Assembly: GCA_964605235.1 (NCBI GenBank)
Contig: CAZSBB010000008.1
Span: forward strand, 82,534 to 146,533
Source of the DNA: CAZSBB01 sp964605235
GTDB taxonomy: Bacteria; Planctomycetota; Phycisphaerae; Phycisphaerales; Phycisphaeraceae
DNA length: 64,000 nucleotides
Direction: 5' to 3'
The notes beneath the pieces are model-generated. The model ran no database searches, was not told where the DNA came from, and worked only from the letters and a program-made list of their open reading frames with translations. The position numbers and the translations under genes were made by a program. Shown here piece after piece: positions 56,938-64,000 of this stretch (positions are counted from its first letter, which is position 1; the number at the start of each line of letters is the position of its first letter).

Positions 56938-58630
56938 CCGCGCACTGAGCGTGCGCCTCGCGCTGACGGCGCTGCTGGCGCTGTCCCCGGCGTTCGCGCT
57001 GGCGCAGCTTGGTTCACGCAGCACCAATGTTGCCGCCACCAAACACAACCTCACCGCCAGCGGACCCGGCGCGGTGAAAGTCGGGGGGCAGGGTGAAGTC
57101 TGCCTGTTCTGCCACACCCCCCATGCCGCCACGCCGTCGTCGCCCCTGTGGAACCGCGAGGACCCGGGCACCTTCTACCAGACCTACGACAGCTCCACCC
57201 TCAAGGCGACCGTCGGCCAACCCTCGGGCAGCTCGCGCCTCTGTCTCTCCTGCCATGATGGAACCATCGGCCTGGCGCAGACCTTCAACCCCAACAACGC
57301 CGGCGGCAACACCGTTTACATTGCCGCCACCGACCGCGGCTACATCGGCACCGACCTGCGCGACGACCATCCCATCTCCTTCGCCTACGACAACAACCTC
57401 GCCGCCGCCAAGGGTGAACTGCGCCAACCTTCCTCCCTGCCCCCCAGCCTGCCCCTGGACCACAACGGCCAGATGCAATGCACCACCTGCCACGATCCCC
57501 ACGATGACACCAACGGCCAGTTCATGCGCCTGGACAATCGCGCCTCGGCGATGTGCGTCGCCTGCCATGACATCACCGGCTGGAACAACAACCCCCATCG
57601 CACCGCCACGAAACAAATCCGCCTCTCCACCCGCGATGACTGGGCGAATCTGCAAGCCAATCTGCTCACCGTCGCCGACGCCGGCTGCAATTCGTGCCAT
57701 CGCCCCCACAGCGCCGGCGGTCGGCAGCGTTTGCTCCGTCATGAAGCCGAGGAAAACAACTGCCTGAACTGTCACGACGGCACCGTCGCCAGCACCGATA
57801 TCGCCAGCGCGGGACAAAGCCTCTCCAACCACGGCGTGAGCCTGTACACCGGCATTCACGATCCCACCGAAAACCCGCTGACCATGGACCCCCACGCCGA
57901 GTGCGCCGACTGCCACAACCCCCATCGCATGACCACCGGCTCCGCCACCGCGCCCAACATCAAACCCGTCATGGCGGGCGCGTCCGGCCTCACCGCCACC
58001 GGCTCTTTCGTGGCGACCGCTCAGTATGAATATGAAGTCTGCTACAAGTGCCACTCGACTCGCAATTTCGCCACCCCGGTCGTCGATCGCCACATCGGCA
58101 GCGACAACCTCGCCCAGGATTTCTCCACCAGCAACGGCAGCTTCCACCCCGTGCAGACCCAGGGCAAGAACACCAACGTCCCCAGCCTCGCCCAACCCTG
58201 GCTGACCAGTTCCATGATGTACTGCACCGACTGCCACACCAGCGACAACGCCGCCGGCCCACGCGGCCCGCATGGCTCGACCTACACCCCCCTGCTCGCC
58301 AAAGGTTACACCACCACCGACAACACCCCCGAATCGCCGCAGGCGTATGCCCTCTGCTACTCCTGCCACACCCGCACCAGCATCCTGGGCAACCAGAGCT
58401 TCTCCAGCCACGCCAAGCACATCGTCGACAGCGCGACCACCTGCGCCACCTGTCACGACCCGCACGGCGTCGCCAGCCCCGGCGCCACCAACCTCATCAA
58501 CTTCGACCGCAACATCGTCAGCCCCGCCGCCAGCGGCGATGGCCCCACCTTCACCGACACCGGCCTGTTCCGCGGCAGTTGCACCCTCAGTTGCCACGGC
58601 CGGGACCATCAGAACGAAACGTATCCGTAA
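56891..58630 (+). CDS. 12-heme c-type cytochrome, terminal protein of the porin-cytochrome operon
   Basis: The ATG at 56891 has GGAGG about eight bases upstream and gives 579 residues, overlapping the NHL lipoprotein gene by 47 bases. A 20-residue polar tail precedes the signal peptide (RLALTALLALSPAFALA). Eleven CXXCH motifs (CLFCH to CATCH) and one CX3CH (CTLSCH) are present, with long heme-free stretches rich in Ser, Thr and Asn. HTPHAA, HPISFAYD and CHDPHD blocks resemble the tetraheme proteins at 48698 and 49744. Extracellular location as the terminal reductase or a surface electron acceptor is inferred from operon position. Confidence 0.85.
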   Translation: MTRPNPANHPAKQTGNRALSVRLALTALLALSPAFALAQLGSRSTNVAATKHNLTASGPGAVKVGGQGEVCLFCHTPHAATPSSPLWNREDPGTFYQTYDSSTLKATVGQPSGSSRLCLSCHDGTIGLAQTFNPNNAGGNTVYIAATDRGYIGTDLRDDHPISFAYDNNLAAAKGELRQPSSLPPSLPLDHNGQMQCTTCHDPHDDTNGQFMRLDNRASAMCVACHDITGWNNNPHRTATKQIRLSTRDDWANLQANLLTVADAGCNSCHRPHSAGGRQRLLRHEAEENNCLNCHDGTVASTDIASAGQSLSNHGVSLYTGIHDPTENPLTMDPHAECADCHNPHRMTTGSATAPNIKPVMAGASGLTATGSFVATAQYEYEVCYKCHSTRNFATPVVDRHIGSDNLAQDFSTSNGSFHPVQTQGKNTNVPSLAQPWLTSSMMYCTDCHTSDNAAGPRGPHGSTYTPLLAKGYTTTDNTPESPQAYALCYSCHTRTSILGNQSFSSHAKHIVDSATTCATCHDPHGVASPGATNLINFDRNIVSPAASGDGPTFTDTGLFRGSCTLSCHGRDHQNETYP

Positions 58631-58917
58631 CCCACCACGCCGATCAACCTCAGAATCACCGCGACGTGCAACATGAGACCGGCGGACGCTGCGCGCGGGG
58701 GTGCGGCAGCGATGTGAGGTGCGAAGGTGGTGAATCCCACCGCTTCGCCTGCAGCGCAGCGGTGGGCATTCAGAAGTGACGCAGAGGCGTCCCGGAAATC
58801 AGTAAATCTCAAGTCAGCAAATCTCAAATCAACAAATCACCAGCTCAACCAATCCATCCCCCGCCCCCTCTGCTGCCAGCCGTCTGCATCCGTGTTCATC
58901 CGTGGCAAAAAACTGCT
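58631..58917. other. 287-base gap with short direct repeats after the cytochrome operon
   Basis: No gene is seen. At 58796-58845 an AAATC(TCA)A-type unit recurs about four times (AAATCAGT, AAATCTCAAGTCAGC, AAATCTCAAATC, AACAAATCAC). ATCCGTGTTCATCCGTGG (58887-58904) is another internally repeated element. No clear terminator was found. Confidence 0.4.
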
Positions 58918-60034
58918 TCAGTCTTTGCCGGCGCGCTCGCGGGCGCGTCGCCGCAGTTCCGCGTCGATGAAGCCCTGGAGGTCGCCGTCCATCACGCGCT
59001 GGGGGTTGCCCACTTCGTGGCCGGTGCGGTGGTCCTTCACGCGGTTGTCGTAGAACACGTAGCTGCGGATTTGCGTGCCCCAGCCCATGTCGAGCTTGCC
59101 GCCTGCCGCCGCGAGCTGGTCCTGGTCGCGTTTTTCCTGTTCGATCTGTTCGAGCTTGCCGCGCAAAATCGCCATCGCCCGTCGGCGGTTCTGTTCCTGG
59201 CTGCGTTCGACGGAGCACAGCACCGCGATGCCGGTGGGCAGGTGGACCACGCGCACGGCCGTGGCGACTTTATTGACGTTCTGACCGCCCGGGCCTGCGC
59301 TGCGGGCGAAGCAGGTGATTTCCAGTTCCTTGTCGGGAATTTCCAGTTCGCCGTCGTCATCAAACTCCGGCGTCACGTCCACGGCGGCGAAGCTCGTCTG
59401 ACGCTTGCCCTGGGCATTGAACGGCGACACCCGCGCCAGGCGATGCGTGCCGCGCTCCGCCGAGAGGTAGCCGTACGCCATCGGACCTTTGACGTAGAGC
59501 GTCACGTCCTTCAGCCCGGCTTCTTCGCCGTGTGTTTTGTTGACTTCGCTGACGTCCCATTCCATGTACTCGAAATAATGCAGGTACATACGCATGAGCA
59601 TTTCGCACCAGTCCTGCGCCTCGGTGCCGCCTTCGCGGGCGTAGATCGACAGGTAACAGTTGCGGCTGTCGTACTTGCCCGACAGCAGGCTCAGCAGCGC
59701 CAGACGCTCCAACTCGGCATCGAGCGCGTCAAGCTGGGCGTCGACCTCTTTGCGGGTGGCGTCGTCGTCGGCTTCGTCGGCCATGTCCCAGAGCAACTGG
59801 GCGTCCTCGACGCGCTGACGGGCACGCTCGATGGGCTCCACCGTCGCTTTGAGCGACTTAAGCTCCGTCACGATCTTGTTGGCGGCGTCGGGGTTGTCCC
59901 AGAAGCCGGGGGCGCTCATCTTGCCCTCCAGCTCTTTGAGCCGGGTGATCTTGCGGTCGCAGTTAAAGAGAGTCGCGGATATTTACGATCCGCGCCCCGA
60001 GGTCTTCCAGGATGCCGGGAATGTTTTCGTGCAT
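58918..60034 (-). CDS. prfB: Peptide chain release factor 2, with programmed +1 frameshift
   Basis: RF2 releases finished proteins at UGA and UAA. The main frame (MSAPGFWDNP onward, from 59919) holds RF2 domains with the stop-codon-reading SPF tripeptide (ARVSPFNAQGKR) and the catalytic GGQ (SAGPGGQNVNK). A 23-codon first segment starts at ATG 60034 (MHENIPGILEDLGARIVNIRDSL) and ends in CTT-TAA. A +1 shift joins it to NCDRKITRLKELEGK and the main frame, giving about 371 residues, the normal RF2 length. The feature therefore spans both frames. Confidence 0.9.
59962..59968 (-). promoter_or_regulatory. prfB frameshift site with UAA instead of UGA
   Basis: On the minus strand the sequence is CTT TAA C, the Leu codon being followed by an in-frame TAA. 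Sliding one base forward allows reading to continue at AAC. Most bacterial prfB sites are CTT TGA C with an upstream AGGGGG-like stimulator; neither the UGA nor an obvious stimulator is present here. Confidence 0.75.
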
Positions 60035-60086
60035 GGCGGAGGTTCAGGTCGGCCCAGGTGGCCGAGGTGGTTGGGGGTCAGAAAAA

Positions 60087-60125
60087 CAATTAACTCTCAC
60101 GGAACCACGGAGAGCACGGAGAAGG
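60087..60125. repeat. Copy of the CCACGGAGAGCACGGAG repeat family
   Basis: TAACTCTCACGGAACC followed by ACGGAGAGCACGGAGAAG is a half element of the repeats at 13133-13216 and 42881-42995. It lies upstream of prfB and beside the palindrome at 60157. Confidence 0.45.
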
Positions 60126-60156
60126 CTGGCTGCAAAGCAATTGGAGTGCCTGGTTA

Positions 60157-60189
60157 TTTAGCCCCCGGCGACTCGCCGGGGGCTAAGTG
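60157..60189. repeat. 33-bp palindromic repeat, exact duplicate of 47675-47707
   Basis: This perfect hairpin (TTAGCCCCCGGCGA and its complement) lies between the 3' end of the aminotransferase gene and prfB. All 33 bases match the copy 12.5 kb away. Confidence 0.65.
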
Positions 60190-60252
60190 GGTCACGCGTT
60201 TTTGAAGGTCGGTTCGTGGTTCGTTTTTTTTCGCATGGCAGCGCCGGTGCGT

Positions 60253-61443
60253 TCACAGCACGCTGACGATGGCTTCGCACAGGCGGGGCATGTTGGTTTC
60301 GGTCATGCCCGCCACGCTGATTCGGCCGGAGCCGACGATGTAGACGGCATGCTTCTCGCGCAGGGTCTGCACCTGCTGCTTGTTGAGGCCGCTGAAGCTG
60401 AACATGCCGCGCTGGCGGGTGATGAAGCTGTAATCACCCTGGGCGCCCTTGGCTTTGAGCGTGGCGACGAACAGTTGCCGCATGCCGTTGATGCGCTGGC
60501 GCATGGCGGTCACTTCGCCCTGCCACTGCTTGCGCAACGCTTCGTCGGCGAGGATGGTCGCCACCACGCCGGCGCCGTGGGCGGGCGGGTTGGAGTAGTT
60601 GGCGCGAATCGCCGCCTTGAGGTGGCTGAGCACGCAGTCGCCGGCCGCCGGGGTCTTGGCGATCACCGACACCGCGCCGACGCGCTCGTTGTACAGCCCG
60701 AAGTTCTTGGAGAAGCTCGAACACACCAGCAGTTCCGGCAGGATGCCCGCCAGCGTGAGCAAGCCGGCGGCATCCTCGGTCAAACCATCGCCAAAGCCCT
60801 GGTAAGCGAAGTCGACCAGCGGCAGCAGCCCGCGCTGCCCCAGCGTGGTGGCGATCGCCTTCCACTGCGCGGCGGTGGGATCGACGCCGGTGGGGTTGTG
60901 ACAGCAGCCGTGCAGCAACACCACGTCGCCGGCGGGCGCTTTGCCCAGCGTGTCGAGCATGGCGTCAAGCTTGAGGCTGTTGCTGGCGGCATCAAAGTAG
61001 GGATAAGTGGCGACCTTCAGCCCCGCCGCCTGGAAGACGTTGGGATGGTTCGCCCAGGTGGGGTCGCTCATCCACACCGTCGCGCCGGGGTGCAGGCGAT
61101 GCAGGTAGTCTGCCGCCACGCGCAGGGCGCCGGTGCCGCCGGGGGTGTGGGCGGTGCGCACGCGATTGGCTTTGAGCAAGGCATGATTGGCGCCGAGCAT
61201 CAGTTCCTGCACGCTGCGGGCATAGGCGGGATCGCCCTCGATGGGCTTGTAATTTTTGGTGGCTTCGGTGGTCAGCAGCACCTGCTCGGCGGCTTTGACG
61301 CTCCCGAGCACGGGGGTTTTGCCCGCGGCATCCTTATAGATGCCGACGCCGAGGTTGATTTTGTGCGGATTGGGATCCTGGTTGAACGCTTCGGTCAAGC
61401 CGAGGATCGGGTCCGGGGGAGCCATTTGCACCTGGTCGAACAT
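60253..61443 (-). CDS. Aspartate/aromatic aminotransferase (class Ib-like, TyrB/AspC family)
   Basis: This pyridoxal-phosphate enzyme moves amino groups between aspartate (or aromatic amino acids) and 2-oxoglutarate. The 396-residue protein shows the AspC/TyrB pattern: INLGVGIYKDAAGKTPVL, NYKPIEGDPAYARSVQELM, TPGGTGALRVAADYLHR, LLHGCCHNPTGVDPT and the cofactor lysine in SSFSKNFGLYNERVGA, ending with Arg in GSGRISVAGM. AAAGGAAT about eight bases before the ATG supports the start. Aspartate versus aromatic specificity cannot be separated by eye. Confidence 0.93.
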   Translation of the reverse strand: MFDQVQMAPPDPILGLTEAFNQDPNPHKINLGVGIYKDAAGKTPVLGSVKAAEQVLLTTEATKNYKPIEGDPAYARSVQELMLGANHALLKANRVRTAHTPGGTGALRVAADYLHRLHPGATVWMSDPTWANHPNVFQAAGLKVATYPYFDAASNSLKLDAMLDTLGKAPAGDVVLLHGCCHNPTGVDPTAAQWKAIATTLGQRGLLPLVDFAYQGFGDGLTEDAAGLLTLAGILPELLVCSSFSKNFGLYNERVGAVSVIAKTPAAGDCVLSHLKAAIRANYSNPPAHGAGVVATILADEALRKQWQGEVTAMRQRINGMRQLFVATLKAKGAQGDYSFITRQRGMFSFSGLNKQQVQTLREKHAVYIVGSGRISVAGMTETNMPRLCEAIVSVL

Positions 61444-61702
61444 GGCGCGATTCCTTTGTCCTGCGGGTTCGCGGGGACAAAAAGCATATCAGAACCAGCG
61501 TGGCTGCGCGTTCGCAACGAGCCCCGCGCGTGAGCAAGGGGTGGAGAGGTAGCCGCATGACTGAACACACCGCAGGCACCCCTCCCTCACGGTCGGGGCT
61601 CGTTCAACCACATGCTGGGCGTCATTCCTGACACTTTGCCGATTGTCCCGCTGCGCCGCTGCCCGTATGATGCTTTGGAACATCGTTCTCAGGGAGGAGT
61701 CG

Positions 61703-62896
61703 ATGCACCACCATGCTCTATCTCATCGCGTCGCGCTCGCCCTGCTGCTGCTGGGGGTGGTCGCTCATGTCTGCCCCGCACAGGATGTCGCCGACTTGCG
61801 GGCGCGGCTGAGCAAAGCGTACGGCAACATTCAAACCTATCGCGCCACCGTCCGGCAGACGACCACCAAGTACGACGGCCGGTGGACCTTGTCGCAGACG
61901 TTTGAAGTCGCATTCGATCGCTCGGCGAGCAACCTGCGCATCGACCGCCCGGACATGCTGCTGGTCGCCGACGGTCGGCTGCTGCGCTACCAGAGCGTGA
62001 TGATCCCGGGAAGGCATCTCGAAGCGCCCCTGCGCGGCAACCTCACCTATGCCGCCCTGCTCGAGTCCGCCCCCTTCCTCGCCCAGCATCCGATGCCCGA
62101 TGTCACCCTGCTGCTGGGGGGCGACCCCACCGATGGCGGGCGCAACGTCACCTCCGCCGGCTCCGACAGTTGGGGACGCAACGGCATCCAGTATGAAACG
62201 CCCGAGGGCACCATCAGCCTGTGGATGGACAGCAGCACCGATCTGCTGGCGAACATGACCCTCCGCCGCAGCGGCGTCATCGAGCGCGGCGTGCTGGTGG
62301 GCGCGGTCACCGTCACCTACGACATCACCATCGACAAGCTCAACGACCAGTTCGACCGCGAGTGGTTCGTCTTTGATGTCGCCAACAGCCAGCCTGTCAG
62401 CGATTGGGGCGATCTGCTGTCCTCCAACGATCAGGACGGCACCACGCTGGAAAAACAGACCGCGCCGGATGTGGACCTGAACCTGCTCGACGGGCGTTCG
62501 TTCCGCCTCAAGGATTGCTCGGAATCGGTGGTCGTGTTGTGCTTCTGGTCTTCCTGGGGCGGGCCGCCGGTGTATCGCGCCCTGCCGGCGGTGCAGAAGT
62601 TCGCCGACCAGATGAAGCAGGACAACCAATCGGTGGGCGTCTATACCATCAACGTGCGTGAAAGCGATGCCGAGGCCCGGCAGGTGTGGGAAGTCAAGCA
62701 ACTGAACCTGCCGGTGGCGCTGGACACCCGGGGCCAGGCGGCGCGGGCGTACCGTGTGGGGCCGCTGCCGCAGACGGTGATCATCCAGAACGGCAAGGTG
62801 GTGCGGGTGCACATCGGCGCCCCCAGTGAATTCGACGAACTGCTGGCGACGCAGGTGCGCCCGCTGCTGAGCGACACGGCGATCAGCCGCAAGTAA
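61703..62896 (+). CDS. Secreted LolA-fold (DUF2092-like) protein fused to a cysteine-less redoxin domain
   Basis: The ATG at 61703 follows AGGGAGGAG and gives 397 residues. A signal peptide (VALALLLLGVVAHVCPA) is followed by a LolA-like half (LSKAYGNIQTYRATVRQTTTKYDGRWTLSQTFEVAFDR, LRIDRPDMLLVADGRLLRY, TYDITIDKLNDQFDREWFVFDV). The C-terminal part is a TlpA/redoxin domain (DLNLLDGRSFRLKDCSESVVVLCFWSSWGGPPVYRALPAVQKF). At the active site WCGPC has become WGGPP, so thiol redox activity is lost. A paralogue starts 98 bases downstream with intact cysteines. A role in lipid/lipoprotein carriage or sensing is possible but unproven. Confidence 0.7.
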   Translation: MHHHALSHRVALALLLLGVVAHVCPAQDVADLRARLSKAYGNIQTYRATVRQTTTKYDGRWTLSQTFEVAFDRSASNLRIDRPDMLLVADGRLLRYQSVMIPGRHLEAPLRGNLTYAALLESAPFLAQHPMPDVTLLLGGDPTDGGRNVTSAGSDSWGRNGIQYETPEGTISLWMDSSTDLLANMTLRRSGVIERGVLVGAVTVTYDITIDKLNDQFDREWFVFDVANSQPVSDWGDLLSSNDQDGTTLEKQTAPDVDLNLLDGRSFRLKDCSESVVVLCFWSSWGGPPVYRALPAVQKFADQMKQDNQSVGVYTINVRESDAEARQVWEVKQLNLPVALDTRGQAARAYRVGPLPQTVIIQNGKVVRVHIGAPSEFDELLATQVRPLLSDTAISRK

Positions 62897-62994
62897 GCCG
62901 CAGCCGGCGCGGTTTGCCCCGCCTACAATACGTCCACAATCTGCCGACCCGGTGGCGGCATATGGCTGGTCCCTCCCCGCATCAGGAAGCACTC

Positions 62995-64000
62995 GTGACT
63001 GCAACCCCAAGTTTCGTCGGCGTGCGACGCCGGTTCGGCCTGTTCCTGCTCCCCCTGCTGGCGCTGCTGGCGTTGCCCCTGCTCGCCTCAGCCGACGACG
63101 CGCCCACCACGCAACCCGCCAAGACCGAGGCCGCGCCCAGCACGCAACCGGCGGCGAGCGACAGCCCGGAGGTCGTCGCGCTCAAGCAGAAAGTCCTGGC
63201 GGCTTACGACGCGCTGCAGACCTATCAGGCGAGCAAGCGCGTGCATTACCTGATCGAGCATGAAGGTCAGAAGCAGGACATGACCTTCAACTTCAAGGTC
63301 GCGTATGACCGCAAGGCCGGCAAGCTGGCGGTGGATGGCGATCAGATTCGCCTGGTGGCGGGTGACGGGATGATTCGCCTGCATAGCCGGCCCGCCATGC
63401 CGCGTTATCTCAAGCAGACTGCCGCGCAGCCGCTGTCGGGGGAAGCGCTCAGCAACGCCTGGCCGCCCTTCCCCATGCTGGCGGGGACGCCGGACCTGTC
63501 GATCCTGACCAAAGCCGACATGGTGACATTGCTGGGGGAGAACGGCTTTTCCGCGCCGGGCCCCGAAGCTGGCGATGCCGCCGGGCGTCCGCGTCTGAGC
63601 ATCAAGCAGGAACAGGGCATGGTCACGCTCTGGGTCGAACCGCAGTCGCACCTGGTGAGCAAAGCGCAGTTGGTCATGGGCGACGGGCCGTTCACCGCCA
63701 CCATCACCTATGACGTGACCATCAGCCCGCTCGACGCCGCGTTGCCGGAGGACGTCTTCGCGTTTGATCCTGGCGCTGCGGAGGCGGTGGACACGCTGGC
63801 GGCGATGATCGGCGCGCCCCAGCAGGAAGCCGAGCCGGCGCAGGAACTGGTGGGCAAACCCGCTCCCGCCATCAAGTTGCCCAAGCTCGCCGGCGGGGAA
63901 TTCGACCTGGCGACCACCGACGCCAAAGTCATCGTGCTCGACTTCTGGGCGACCTGGTGCGGCCCGTGCCGCCAGGGCCTGCCGGATCTGCAGAAGCTCG
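62995..64000 (+). CDS. Secreted LolA-fold protein with an intact TlpA-type thioredoxin domain (cut by window edge)
   Basis: The gene runs off the right end; 335 codons are visible. The GTG at 62995 has AGGAAG seven bases upstream; an in-frame ATG at 62962 is an alternative. A signal peptide (FGLFLLPLLALLALPLLASA) and a Thr/Gln/Pro linker precede a LolA-like half (AAYDALQTYQASKRVHYLIEHEG, TYDVTISPLDAALPEDVFAF). The redoxin domain then begins (GKPAPAIKLPKLAGGEFDL, VLDFWATWCGPCRQGLPDLQKL) with a complete WCGPC active site. It is the active-looking paralogue of the protein at 61703. A thiol-reducing role near cytochrome maturation would fit but is inference. Confidence 0.75.
   Translation, partial: MTATPSFVGVRRRFGLFLLPLLALLALPLLASADDAPTTQPAKTEAAPSTQPAASDSPEVVALKQKVLAAYDALQTYQASKRVHYLIEHEGQKQDMTFNFKVAYDRKAGKLAVDGDQIRLVAGDGMIRLHSRPAMPRYLKQTAAQPLSGEALSNAWPPFPMLAGTPDLSILTKADMVTLLGENGFSAPGPEAGDAAGRPRLSIKQEQGMVTLWVEPQSHLVSKAQLVMGDGPFTATITYDVTISPLDAALPEDVFAFDPGAAEAVDTLAAMIGAPQQEAEPAQELVGKPAPAIKLPKLAGGEFDLATTDAKVIVLDFWATWCGPCRQGLPDLQKL

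Noticed and set aside
57014..58609. A 531-codon Gly/Val/Ala-rich minus-strand frame
   Set aside because: It is the complement of the 12-heme cytochrome, whose CXXCH motifs are unambiguous.

Overview
The window is GC-rich, gene-dense bacterial chromosome with no rRNA, tRNA or CRISPR array. Several traits suggest an uncultured member of the Planctomycetota, probably Phycisphaerae-like: secreted proteins with Thr-Thr-Gln-Pro/Ala linkers, a substrate-binding protein fused to an ABC permease, many multiheme cytochromes, and several families of dispersed GC-rich palindromes. This assignment is inference from gene style, not from a marker gene. The cell is diderm (outer-membrane barrel with a C-terminal Phe, lipoproteins) and probably flagellated (FliS).

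Layout. Bases 1-27,170 are mostly housekeeping: a partial CHASE sensor, ligA, an unusual two-gene sugar-type ABC transporter, a methyltransferase, tmk, a beta-helix protein, fliS, gltX, a Gfo/Idh oxidoreductase, pdxA, transketolase, an ExbB-like channel, alpha-glucan phosphorylase, thiL, a TsaE-YacG fusion and fumC. Bases 25,780-31,178 encode signalling proteins: an NtrC-type sigma-54 response regulator, a PhnD-like binding protein, a HAMP/DHp protein lacking an ATPase domain, and a full histidine kinase. Bases 31,268-38,939 hold an operon of four multiheme cytochromes (a CbcL-like 11-heme/cytochrome b fusion, a NapC/ImcH-like 12-heme protein and two 15-heme paralogues) plus a redoxin-TPR protein. 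A MuB-like remnant follows. Bases 39,854-47,587 are a leftward cytochrome c maturation operon: ccmE, ccmF, a GHP-repeat protein, ccmA, ccmB, ccmC, a 42-codon ccmD, and hemA. Bases 47,734-58,630 hold a hexaheme and two tetraheme cytochromes, an NHL propeller protein, and a porin-cytochrome cluster (decaheme lipoprotein, 675-residue barrel, NHL lipoprotein, 12-heme protein). The right end has prfB with a programmed frameshift, an aspartate-type aminotransferase, and two paralogous LolA-fold/redoxin proteins, the last cut by the window edge.

How the genes fit together. The central 33 kb reads as an extracellular electron transfer system. Quinol would be oxidised at the inner membrane by the CbcL-like and NapC-like proteins. 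Electrons would pass through periplasmic multiheme proteins, cross the outer membrane through the decaheme/barrel conduit, and reach surface or filament cytochromes. Heme synthesis (hemA) and attachment (ccm) sit in the middle. I count 83 CXXCH motifs plus six CX3CH/CX4CH variants in nine proteins.

The most striking observation is that five transcription units of this system each begin with a -24/-12 sigma-54 promoter with exact GG-N10-GC spacing, while a matching sigma-54 activator and histidine kinase lie next door. I propose a sigma-54-controlled electron-export regulon. The promoter motifs are seen directly; control by this particular regulator is inference.
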